A DNA stretch of 64,000 nucleotides from an uncultured Paludibacter sp. (lineage in GTDB: Bacteria > Bacteroidota > Bacteroidia > Bacteroidales > Paludibacteraceae), in NCBI GenBank assembly GCA_937927845.1, contig CALFXE010000062.1, forward strand, positions 1 through 64,000, read 5' to 3'. The notes below the pieces were generated by a model that searched no databases, was not told where the DNA came from, and saw only the letters and a program-made list of their open reading frames with translations. This document shows positions 33,989 through 40,554 of this stretch, piece by piece. The first letter of the stretch is position 1; each line of letters starts with the position of its first letter. The position numbers and the translations under genes were made by a program.

Positions 33989-34713
33989 TTTCCGTTAACA
34001 AAATTAAAATCTCTACCTGCTTTATTACTAAACATCTCAAATATTCTATTTTCATTTACTCTTAGTACGCTAGCATAATATTTTAGTGGAAATAAATCAT
34101 ATTCATCCATACCAAGGTAAAAAATCATTTCAGATATATTCATTTTATTTAAACCTATATAAGTACATGATCTAATAAAATAATTATTTAGAGAGGTTAA
34201 ACTGTCCGGATGAATAATTTCGCCTGCTATCATTACAGGTTCTCGAACAATATAATCATTTATATTAATATCAGGTGGCAGAATATAACCCATTCCCTGT
34301 TTATTGTCATAAACAGTATAGTAGAATTGTAATGTGGGTTTAACATTACTCAACCATATTCTATATATAATACATCGTTTTGGAAAGAATTTTTTCATTT
34401 CCTGCCATGAGGCGAACCCATCACCGTGGGCAAAATGTTCAACATCTTTTATTTCATACCTTTGGTTGTGTTCCTCTTTGGTTGATGAAAGATGTATTAC
34501 TTTGTTATCATCAGGGATTAGTTCCATTTTATCAACTACAGGACAAATAGCAGTACCGAATTGATAAGGGTTCTTAGTTACATTGCGAGGGTTATGTTTC
34601 CATAACTGGAGTATTTGTCCGGGTTTTATTCTGTCAGATTTTCTTAATGTATAAAGCTTCTCTTTCTTTAATATTAATTCGACAAAACGATCTTCACAAA
34701 ATGATAGTATCAT
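33979..34713 (-). CDS. ASCH domain protein
   Basis: A 244-residue protein. The first 120 residues form an ASCH (PUA-like) domain. The opening LILKKEKLYTLRKSDRIKPG, the WKHNPRN strand and the DGFASWQEMKKFF helix are typical. ASCH domains bind RNA or modified nucleotides. The C-terminal half is unassigned. In a viral early operon it may act on modified or host nucleic acid, but no activity is known for this subgroup. Confidence 0.75.
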   Translation of the reverse strand: MILSFCEDRFVELILKKEKLYTLRKSDRIKPGQILQLWKHNPRNVTKNPYQFGTAICPVVDKMELIPDDNKVIHLSSTKEEHNQRYEIKDVEHFAHGDGFASWQEMKKFFPKRCIIYRIWLSNVKPTLQFYYTVYDNKQGMGYILPPDININDYIVREPVMIAGEIIHPDSLTSLNNYFIRSCTYIGLNKMNISEMIFYLGMDEYDLFPLKYYASVLRVNENRIFEMFSNKAGRDFNFVNGNWK

Positions 34714-34715
34714 GG

Positions 34716-35006
34716 TTATTGTTCTTTAAAAAAATACTCATTAAACTGATTTTCGATATCTCTGAATAATTTTTCTTTATTTATTTCAGGTTTTATTGAA
34801 AAAATAAAGAAACCACTACCATCATCATATTTTTCAACCTTTTTCAATCTATCAACTTCTTTGATTGATCTGATATTAATTTCTGCAAAATCTATAAAAT
34901 TCAGCGGATTGAAATTACAATTGATGATTAGGAATATTCGATATCGGATACCGACGGTTATTTGATAACCATCTGGACTTTTTAGTTTTAAAAAATCTTT
35001 CCACAT
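34716..35006 (-). CDS. Small early protein of unknown function
   Basis: 96 residues, mixed alpha/beta, no membrane segment (GYQITVGIRYRIFLIINC). It sits 2 bp upstream of the ASCH gene in the early operon. No family is recognised. Confidence 0.55.
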   Translation of the reverse strand: MWKDFLKLKSPDGYQITVGIRYRIFLIINCNFNPLNFIDFAEINIRSIKEVDRLKKVEKYDDGSGFFIFSIKPEINKEKLFRDIENQFNEYFFKEQ

Positions 35007-35024
35007 ATTTTATTTATTTACCGG

Positions 35025-35138
35025 TTAGTAATATATTTCGTAAACCTCGATTGTCGGAGTTGGTTTAACTGGTACTTGCTTTTGTGATGTACAGGAAGCA
35101 AGTAAAATGAGCATTAGAGTAAATAGGGATGTTTTCAT
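35025..35138 (-). CDS. Very small lipoprotein
   Basis: A 37-residue open frame. The signal peptide KTSLFTLMLILLASC ends in a perfect lipobox (LASC, Cys16), and the mature part of about 22 residues has Pro and Tyr (VPVKPTPTIEVYEIYY). Tiny lipoproteins in temperate phages often block infection by related phages at the receptor or make one half of a two-component spanin. Its position in the early operon favours superinfection exclusion. It was found by reading the gap between 35006 and 35158. Confidence 0.55.
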   Translation of the reverse strand: MKTSLFTLMLILLASCTSQKQVPVKPTPTIEVYEIYY

Positions 35139-35157
35139 AAATTTTAATTTTTGATTT

Positions 35158-35364
35158 TTAATTAAATACAGCTTTACCTGCTATTTCGTTAATAATTTCC
35201 TGTGCTAATACCGGCACTCTCGAATTACCGGCTTTCCAATGTCTGAACTTTTGTTCAGTGATTTTACACTTATCAATAATTTCCTTTCTGATAATAGGAT
35301 ACTCTAAGACAGTTAGAGAATCTAACCAGTCTTTTAATTGATTTTGATTAATTCTTTTCTTCAT
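35158..35364 (-). CDS. Cro-like or early regulatory HTH protein
   Basis: 68 residues from the ATG at 35364. The upstream ATG at 35400 would fall in the operator region. The helix-turn-helix is visible in IIDKCKITEQKFRHWKAGNSRVP. It is the first gene of the early operon and is divergent from the repressor gene at 35527. This is the place of a Cro-type protein in lambdoid switches. Confidence 0.65.
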   Translation of the reverse strand: MKKRINQNQLKDWLDSLTVLEYPIIRKEIIDKCKITEQKFRHWKAGNSRVPVLAQEIINEIAGKAVFN

Positions 35365-35394
35365 GTTGATAAATAGTTTAATATTTGTTGTGAT

Positions 35395-35408
35395 GTTCAA
35401 AACTGAAC
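35395..35408. promoter_or_regulatory. Palindromic site near the early-operon start point
   Basis: GTTCAAAACTGAAC is a 5+4+5 palindrome just downstream of the -7 box at 35415, close to the predicted start of early transcription. It could be bound by the Cro-like protein. Confidence 0.45.
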
Positions 35409-35414
35409 ACTGCG

Positions 35415-35458
35415 CAAATGTAATATATTTAATTACATGTAATATCTAATGATTACAT
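35415..35458 (-). promoter_or_regulatory. Early promoter with two overlapping operator palindromes
   Basis: The -7 box TACATTTG (35422-35415, minus strand) overlaps ATGTAAT-N7-ATTACAT (35418-35438). A second copy, ATGTAAT-N8-ATTACAT, follows at 35437-35458. A repressor bound here would cover the early promoter. This is the expected layout of a lysogeny switch. Confidence 0.65.
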
Positions 35459-35526
35459 AATTAATCATTATTAACATTTTTAAGATTACGAAAATAAATT
35501 TCAAGATTACAAACAATATTAATTTT

Positions 35527-35877
35527 ATGGTTATGAAAATAGAAAGAGTAAACATCGGAGAGATTATTAAAAACAAAGTGATAGCTAAAGAAATACCTAT
35601 AGCAACATTTGCTAAAAGCATTGGAAAACAGCGACAAAACATTGAAAAAACAGTTTTTAATAAGCAAAGTCTTGATACAAATCTTTTGGCTCAAATATGT
35701 GAAGTTTTAAATTTTAATTTTTTTCAATACTACCAAGCAGAAAAAGAAGGTAATAAAAAAGATTACGAACTAAAAGAAGTAAAAGCCACTCTTACCATTG
35801 AGATGGGACAAGAGAAAAAAGATCAAGTTTTCCGCTTTATTTTCGGAAATAATGATTTAGAAATTTTAAATAAGTAA
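35527..35877 (+). CDS. HTH repressor, CI-like
   Basis: A 116-residue XRE-type regulator. The HTH region reads IPIATFAKSIGKQRQNIEKTVFNKQSLDT, followed by ICEVLNFNFF, which is the typical end of the small XRE domain. The C-terminal part is short, Lys/Glu-rich and beta-like. It is divergent from the Cro-like gene across 160 bp with paired palindromes. Two possible ATG starts lie at 35527 and 35533. It is the likely lysogeny repressor. Confidence 0.72.
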   Translation: MVMKIERVNIGEIIKNKVIAKEIPIATFAKSIGKQRQNIEKTVFNKQSLDTNLLAQICEVLNFNFFQYYQAEKEGNKKDYELKEVKATLTIEMGQEKKDQVFRFIFGNNDLEILNK

Positions 35878-35896
35878 AGTATTAAAAAACAATATT

Positions 35897-36307
35897 ATGG
35901 ATGCACTTGAAAAACAATTACAGACATTAAAGGAAAATGTTATACATCTTACAGAAAGTGAAATTAAAAACTTAAAATTCCCTGAAAAATCAAGAACTGA
36001 AATTCTGGAAAATCCTAAAATTTACAACAAGGGAATAGTTGAACGCACAGATGGATTTTACTTTTTATTTGGATATAATAAAAATGGAATAATAGAATAT
36101 GTTTTGTATCCTATTCGTATGACTGATAATTCTACATTTAATTTTAAAGAAGTTAAAATTTTCTCTACATATTGTTGTGTTATTACAGACGATGATTTTG
36201 CTTATGATTCTATATATAGAGGTTTTAAAAATGCCTTGTTAAAATTATTTGAAATGAAAAATATAAAATTAATAGTTTCTACTGATAATGAGGATTTTTT
36301 CAAATAA
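35897..36307 (+). CDS. Protein of unknown function expressed from the lysogen
   Basis: A 136-residue soluble protein with no membrane segment. The first 35 residues are helical (EKQLQTLKENVIHLTESE), then an alpha/beta part follows (GFYFLFGYNKNGIIEYVLYPI). It lies 19 bp after the repressor on the same strand, so it is probably co-expressed in the lysogen. Genes in this position often give resistance to other phages, but I do not recognise this one. Confidence 0.55.
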   Translation: MDALEKQLQTLKENVIHLTESEIKNLKFPEKSRTEILENPKIYNKGIVERTDGFYFLFGYNKNGIIEYVLYPIRMTDNSTFNFKEVKIFSTYCCVITDDDFAYDSIYRGFKNALLKLFEMKNIKLIVSTDNEDFFK

Positions 36308-36309
36308 AA

Positions 36310-36375
36310 CACTATCCTGAATTAGATGCGATAATAATTAAAGAGCATCGAGCCGATGTAATAAAATTCAAATAA
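36310..36375 (+). pseudogene. Remnant of a duplicated copy of the 36380 gene 3' end
   Basis: These 66 bases encode YPELDAIIIKEHRADVIKFK and a stop. That is nearly the same as the C-terminal end of the next gene (YPQLDAIIIREFKADVIKFK). No start codon or N-terminal part remains. It is the tail of a former tandem paralogue, cut off by the insertion or extension of the gene at 35897. Confidence 0.7.
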
Positions 36376-36379
36376 CTAT

Positions 36380-36688
36380 ATGAAAGCAAAACTAATTTAT
36401 TTTTTATCAGGCATTATATTAATGTTTCTGATTTCTGCTGGTTATGAAAATTATGTAGTAAGTAAGCAAACCGCTAATGCTGAGAGATATCAAAATGTTT
36501 ATGTATTTACCGACAGTAAGCCGGTAATGGAGTATGAGTATTTAGGAACTGTAAAAGTTAAATTAGGCATTACCGGATATTACGATGAAACAAGGGATAT
36601 TTTAATTAAGAATGCCAAAAAAGAATATCCGCAATTAGATGCGATTATTATTAGGGAATTTAAAGCAGATGTAATAAAATTCAAGTGA
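36380..36688 (+). CDS. Membrane-anchored or exported protein of unknown function
   Basis: 102 residues. The N-terminal helix (LIYFLSGIILMFLISAGY) acts as membrane anchor or signal. The remaining part (about 30-102) is a small alpha/beta domain (YVFTDSKPVMEYEYLGTVKVK). The last gene before attR, read toward attR on the same strand as the repressor. It had a tandem paralogue, of which only the 3' end survives (36310-36375). The envelope location and lysogenic position would suit superinfection exclusion, but this is inference. Confidence 0.55.
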   Translation: MKAKLIYFLSGIILMFLISAGYENYVVSKQTANAERYQNVYVFTDSKPVMEYEYLGTVKVKLGITGYYDETRDILIKNAKKEYPQLDAIIIREFKADVIKFK

Positions 36689-36698
36689 ATTAATTAAA

Positions 36699-36718
36699 TG
36701 TCGCCAAATGTCGCCAAA
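36699..36718. repeat. Direct repeats near attR, likely integrase arm sites
   Basis: TGTCGCCAAA occurs twice with a 10 bp period. It shares GTCGCCAA with the repeats at 16388-16410 by attL and lies about 60 bp from the attR core. Confidence 0.6.
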
Positions 36719-36779
36719 ATATTAAGATTGAGAATTATTAATTTATTGTTTAACAGGCAGTTAAAATTTGTTTCGATAA

Positions 36780-36793
36780 CAAGAGGGAGAGCA
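36780..36793. repeat. attR core, 14 bp direct repeat
   Basis: caagagggagagca, identical to 16267-16280 in tRNA-Asn. It marks the right end of the element. Only the repeated tRNA 3' end is here, not a full tRNA. Confidence 0.88.
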
Positions 36794-36794
36794 G

Positions 36795-36838
36795 AAAATC
36801 GCTAATAGTTTATAAAGTAGACTGTTAGCGGTTTTTCT
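36795..36838 (+). terminator. Original tRNA-Asn terminator, displaced by the element
   Basis: AAAATCGCTAATAGT (36795-36809) pairs with ACTGTTAGCGGTTTT (36821-36835), 15 bp with two G-U pairs, followed by a T-rich tract. It starts right after attR, so before integration it lay directly behind tRNA-Asn. Confidence 0.8.
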
Positions 36839-36933
36839 TTTTGCATTTGCACCACATAGTATGATTATGAATGGATTGAGTCGAAAAGTCAAGGAGTTGT
36901 AGATAAAGTAATCAAATGATCCGAAAATTTCCG

Positions 36934-36941
36934 TAATTTTG
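36934..36941 (+). promoter_or_regulatory. -7 box directly before dinB
   Basis: TAATTTTG ends three bases before the dinB ATG at 36945. Transcription would start at or just beside the ATG, giving a leaderless or nearly leaderless message. The in-frame TTG at 36939 is inside the promoter. Confidence 0.5.
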
Positions 36942-36944
36942 TGC

Positions 36945-38021
36945 ATGCGGAAAATTATTCATATCGATATGGATGCCTTCTACGCTTCTGTAGAACAACG
37001 CGACAATCCACAGTTACAGGGTAAGCCTATTGCTGTGGGATATAGCGAGGCAAGGGGTGTAGTAGCTACAGCCAGTTATGAGGCTCGGAAATATGGTGTT
37101 CGCTCCGCTATGCCTTCTCTCACAGCTAAAAATAAATGTCCCGAATTGATTTTTGTCCCACCGCGTTTTGATGTTTATCATCAGATATCCGAACAGATAC
37201 GAAATATTTTCTTAGAATATACGCCATTAGTTGAGCCTTTATCACTTGATGAAGCTTTTTTAGATGTAACCATCAACAATAAGAATAACCCATCTGCTAT
37301 ACTAATAGCAAAAGAAATTCAGAAACGAATTTTTAAAGAAACAGACTTGACGGCATCAGCAGGTGTATCTATTAATAAATTTCTGGCAAAAATTGCATCT
37401 GAGCAGAAAAAGCCTAATGGTATTTTTGCTATTCTACCGGATGATATTGATAAGTTTGTCGAATCTTTGAAAATAGAGCAGTTTTTTGGTGTGGGTAAGG
37501 TTACTGCTCGAAAAATGCATGATAATGGTATTTTTACAGGACAGGACTTAAAACAACGCTCAGAAAGAGAACTTATACAGCTTTTTGGTAAAGCAGGACA
37601 TGATTTTTATCTTTATGCAAGAGGAATAGATAAGAGGGAGGTACAACCCGAACGTACAATTAAATCAATCAGCAACGAAACTACATTTCTACAAGATAAA
37701 GATAATCGGATTTTACTGACAGTGGAGTTGTATCATTTAGCACAAGAGGTCTTTTCGCGAATGAAGAAAGAAGATTTTTACGGTAGAACAATTACTGTCA
37801 AAATCAAATATGCTGACTTTAAAATTATTACGCGTAGTCGCACTTTGACTAAAAAAATTACAAATTTTGAACAGTTTTGGCCTATTGCAAGAGAAATGAT
37901 GAAAGGAATTGATTTCTCTGTCAAACCTGTCCGTCTTATTGGTTTTGGTATCAGCAATGCCAATAATGATGACGAAGAACAATATACCCAATTGAATTTA
38001 GATTTAGACTTCAGCTTGTAA
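36945..38021 (+). CDS. dinB: DNA polymerase IV
   Basis: Y-family translesion polymerase, 358 residues from ATG 36945. The N-terminus IIHIDMDAFYASVEQ holds the metal-binding Asp residues (8 and 10). PLSLDEAFLDV carries the second acidic pair, and ASAGVSINKFLAKIASEQKKPNG and the helix-hairpin-helix FGVGKVTARKMHDNG follow. The little-finger domain is complete. It lies outside attR and is chromosomal, not cargo. Confidence 0.95.
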   Translation: MRKIIHIDMDAFYASVEQRDNPQLQGKPIAVGYSEARGVVATASYEARKYGVRSAMPSLTAKNKCPELIFVPPRFDVYHQISEQIRNIFLEYTPLVEPLSLDEAFLDVTINNKNNPSAILIAKEIQKRIFKETDLTASAGVSINKFLAKIASEQKKPNGIFAILPDDIDKFVESLKIEQFFGVGKVTARKMHDNGIFTGQDLKQRSERELIQLFGKAGHDFYLYARGIDKREVQPERTIKSISNETTFLQDKDNRILLTVELYHLAQEVFSRMKKEDFYGRTITVKIKYADFKIITRSRTLTKKITNFEQFWPIAREMMKGIDFSVKPVRLIGFGISNANNDDEEQYTQLNLDLDFSL

Positions 38022-38031
38022 CTTATAATCT

Positions 38032-38709
38032 TTAAGATAAATTTTCAAACACTTCCCAAATTTTATCTTCTTTTGGTACCGGTGCTGTTATTTTAATCAG
38101 TTCTTTTGAAACAGGATGAATAAATTCAACATAACGAGCATGTAGAGAAATACCTCCATTAGGGTTTGAGCGTGGGAAGCCATATTTTAAATCGCCTTTG
38201 ATAGCAGAACCTATTTTGGCAAGCTGACATCTTATCTGGTGGTGACGACCGGTTTCTAATTGAACTTCAAGCAAATGGTATTTATCGGAATGACCTAACA
38301 ATCTGTATTTTAATATAGCTTTCTTTGAATTTGGTACTTCTTTGTCGTAAGCATATGATTTGTTCTGTTTTTCATTACGCACTAAATAATGTACTAAAGT
38401 ATTCTCTGTACTTTCGGGAACTTGTTTAACTATCGCCCAGTATATTTTCTTGATTTGCTGAGTCTTAAACATTTCATTTAATCGTGTTAATGACTTACTT
38501 GTGCGAGCAAACAGCACTACCCCACTCACCGGACGATCTAATCGATGAGTAACACCAAGAAATACTTCCCCCGGCTTATTATATTTTTCTTTAATATAGT
38601 TTTTTACACTTTCAGAAAGTGGTTCATCGCCCGTTTTATCGCCTTGTACAATCTCAGATGAGGATTTATTGACTGCAATTATATGGTTATCTTCGTAAAT
38701 TATTTCCAT
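38032..38709 (-). CDS. RluA family pseudouridine synthase
   Basis: A 225-residue RNA modification enzyme. The motif THRLDRPVSG holds the catalytic Asp58. RHHQIRCQLAKIG and ISLHARYVEFIHP follow in normal order. An N-terminal S4 domain is missing, so it is a short RluA-type synthase such as those acting on 23S rRNA or tRNA. The exact target cannot be assigned. It is convergent with dinB (10 bp gap) and 30 bp behind rlmB. Confidence 0.9.
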   Translation of the reverse strand: MEIIYEDNHIIAVNKSSSEIVQGDKTGDEPLSESVKNYIKEKYNKPGEVFLGVTHRLDRPVSGVVLFARTSKSLTRLNEMFKTQQIKKIYWAIVKQVPESTENTLVHYLVRNEKQNKSYAYDKEVPNSKKAILKYRLLGHSDKYHLLEVQLETGRHHQIRCQLAKIGSAIKGDLKYGFPRSNPNGGISLHARYVEFIHPVSKELIKITAPVPKEDKIWEVFENLS

Positions 38710-38739
38710 AAAGCAAAATGACTATTACAAAATATTTAC

Positions 38740-39504
38740 TTATATACTTCTTTGTCTGACTACTTCATACAACATAACACCTGTTGCCACTGAAACATTC
38801 AGGGAGTCGATAGTTCCAAGTATAGGTATTTTCACTAAATTTTCACAAATTCTTAAATGAGCAGGGTTAATGCCTTCATCCTCAGAACCCATTATAATAG
38901 CAATCGGATTGTTATATTCAACTTGCGTATAAAATTTTTCTGCTTTTTCTGTTGCAGCAATAAGTTTTATACCTGAAGCTGTTAAAAATTTTAATGCGTT
39001 TACAATATTATCTTCTCTGCAAACAGGTATTTTCATTAAAGCTCCGGCAGATGTTTTTACAGCATCGGCATTTAAAGCAGCACCACCTTTTGCAGGAACT
39101 ACAATAGCATCAACTCCGGCGCATTCGCACGAGCGTGCTATTGCACCAAAATTACGCACATCAGTAATATTATCGAGCACTACAATAAACGGATTACGAC
39201 CTTCTTCGTAAATACCAGGGATAATATCTTCAATTTTCTGATAAGACACAGGCGATATAAAAGCAATCACTCCCTGATGATTTTTCATAGTTATCCTGTT
39301 CAATTTTTCTAAAGGAACTTTTTGAACAGGAACATTAATCTCTTCAAGTATAGAATAAAGTTCACGAGCCAAATCACCACCCATATCTCTACGGATAAGG
39401 ATTTTATCTATTTCTTTACCTGCCTGAATTGCTTCTATTACGGCACGAATGCCAAAAATCATGTCTTTTTCGGGGCGTGGTTTGTTTTTGTAATGTGGAA
39501 TCAT
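38740..39504 (-). CDS. rlmB: 23S rRNA 2'-O-ribose methyltransferase RlmB-like
   Basis: SpoU/TrmH-family enzyme, 254 residues. The N-terminal substrate-binding domain (IFGIRAVIEAIQAGKEIDKIL) is followed by the SPOUT knot. Motif 1 is DNITDVRNFGAIARSCECAG, motif 2 IAIIMGSEDEGI and motif 3 IPILGTIDSLNVSVATGVMLYEVVRQ (given here as landmarks). It methylates a guanosine of 23S rRNA using SAM. A TATCTTTG -7 box lies 45 bp upstream on the minus strand. Confidence 0.9.
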   Translation of the reverse strand: MIPHYKNKPRPEKDMIFGIRAVIEAIQAGKEIDKILIRRDMGGDLARELYSILEEINVPVQKVPLEKLNRITMKNHQGVIAFISPVSYQKIEDIIPGIYEEGRNPFIVVLDNITDVRNFGAIARSCECAGVDAIVVPAKGGAALNADAVKTSAGALMKIPVCREDNIVNALKFLTASGIKLIAATEKAEKFYTQVEYNNPIAIIMGSEDEGINPAHLRICENLVKIPILGTIDSLNVSVATGVMLYEVVRQRSI

Positions 39505-39548
39505 ATCTGTCTGATATTGCTTTTGTTGAATATTTGTTTTTAATCGTG

Positions 39549-39556
39549 CAAAGATA
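39549..39556 (-). promoter_or_regulatory. -7 box of the rlmB promoter
   Basis: TATCTTTG on the minus strand, 45 bp before the ATG at 39504. Start point expected near 39542. Apart from this and the two sites at 39736-39775, the gap 39505-39813 holds nothing I can identify. Confidence 0.55.
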
Positions 39557-39735
39557 CTACAAATTAAATCCTAATGATATGTTTTTTAACTCCATTTTGA
39601 GATTTTACAAAACATGAAGCAACAAACGCTTTATCAGCATTATTAATTGTTGATATTCAGTTAAATCAAATTGAAATTTAATTGTGCAACAATTACCCTT
39701 TAAGTTAAATAAAGTTAAACTTAGAGCAATTCAAG

Positions 39736-39755
39736 TTACATATTACACTATGTAA
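39736..39755. promoter_or_regulatory. Inverted repeat, likely TetR operator
   Basis: TTACATA-ttacac-TATGTAA is a perfect 7+6+7 inverted repeat just upstream of the -7 box at 39768. Position and size fit autoregulation by the TetR protein. Confidence 0.6.
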
Positions 39756-39767
39756 GTATAATTAGTA

Positions 39768-39775
39768 TAATTTTG
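39768..39775 (+). promoter_or_regulatory. -7 box of the tetR-efflux operon promoter
   Basis: TAATTTTG, 38 bp before the ATG of the TetR gene at 39814 and 12 bp after the inverted repeat. Confidence 0.55.
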
Positions 39776-39813
39776 TACTGTGTTTATTTCATAAAATAAT
39801 TAATCAAGCAATT

Positions 39814-40404
39814 ATGAGTACAGATAACCGTAAAAAGACCTACATAGACAAAGCGATTAACGTATTTAAGCAAGAAGGTTTAAGGCTTTCCTTAGAGGAA
39901 GTTGCCGGCAAAATGGGCATTACAAAAAAAACTTTATATAACAATTTCACTTCAAAAGAAGAGTTAGTGAAAGCATGTATTTTGTCCATTTCATCGGATA
40001 TGCAGGAAGCAATGAGCGGATTGGATGACCCTGCCCATTCTGCAATCGAAAATCTACGAACCGGATTTGTGAAGTTAAACCATTTTTTCTATGCGCTAAG
40101 TCCCATATTTTTCTATGACATTATGCGTATGAGTCCAAACGAAGCAACAGCAGAGCATCTTGTCGGATCAGGACTGTTTCAGGCTAAAATGGAAGCAAAT
40201 CTACGTAAGGGGATAAGTGAAGGTATTTATATGCATAGTATTAATGTAGAGTATCTTAGCAGTTATATTTCCTACTCGGTTTTCGGGTTCTACATAAACA
40301 GCATCATCAAGCGAAACCCATATTTGCCAAAATCCCACTTCGAAGATGCAGTTGAATATCACCTTAGAGCTATCGTGTCGGAACGAGGAAGAGAATTGCT
40401 TTAA
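39814..40404 (+). CDS. TetR family transcriptional regulator
   Basis: A 196-residue repressor. The N-terminal HTH reads LSLEEVAGKMGITKKTLYNNFTSKEELV (about 26-53), typical of TetR. The C-terminal helical ligand-binding part is not conserved. It is followed by an RND efflux operon on the same strand and most likely controls it and itself. Confidence 0.92.
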   Translation: MSTDNRKKTYIDKAINVFKQEGLRLSLEEVAGKMGITKKTLYNNFTSKEELVKACILSISSDMQEAMSGLDDPAHSAIENLRTGFVKLNHFFYALSPIFFYDIMRMSPNEATAEHLVGSGLFQAKMEANLRKGISEGIYMHSINVEYLSSYISYSVFGFYINSIIKRNPYLPKSHFEDAVEYHLRAIVSERGRELL

Positions 40405-40511
40405 ATAAAATTTACAAATATGGAACGATCATGAGGATAAATTGATAGCCAAACGACAGTAAATTAGATTATTATATTTTTTAGTATAAACCGCTGATGT
40501 TCCGATTCTTG

Positions 40512-40548
40512 ATTGACATATTGGCACATTAGCATATTAGCACATTAT
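40512..40548. repeat. GTGCTAATATG-type repeat (reverse orientation)
   Basis: The words attggcacattagcatattagcacatt are the reverse complement of the repeat at 10641, 14970 and 54371. Translation from the in-frame ATG-like start at 40513 gives a meaningless extension similar to that at 10668. Confidence 0.6.
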
Positions 40549-40554
40549 TTACGT

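Larger units (their letters stand above)
16267..36793. mobile_element. Integrated temperate element, probable tail-less provirus
   Basis: A 20.5 kb unit lies between 14 bp direct repeats (16267-16280 and 36780-36793), in the 3' end of tRNA-Asn. It has an integrase next to attL, a repressor switch near attR, a replication module, a toxin-antitoxin pair, a lysis set and about a dozen late structural genes on one strand. Terminase, portal, head protease, tape measure, sheath and baseplate genes are absent. So are relaxase and conjugation genes. Single-membrane-segment proteins with basic ends are frequent. I infer a virus with a non-tailed, perhaps membrane-containing particle. No packaging ATPase is recognised, so a virus satellite remains possible. 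Confidence 0.85.

Noticed and set aside
16267..36793. Ordinary tailed prophage
   Set aside because: No terminase, portal, head protease, tape measure or tail genes can be recognised in any frame, and the unit is too small for a complete tailed phage of this host group.
16267..36793. Integrative conjugative or mobilisable element
   Set aside because: No relaxase, coupling protein or conjugation gene is present, whereas a lysis set (lysin, holin-like, spanin-like) is.
36945..38021. dinB as cargo of the element
   Set aside because: It lies outside the attR core and behind the original tRNA terminator, so it belongs to the chromosome.
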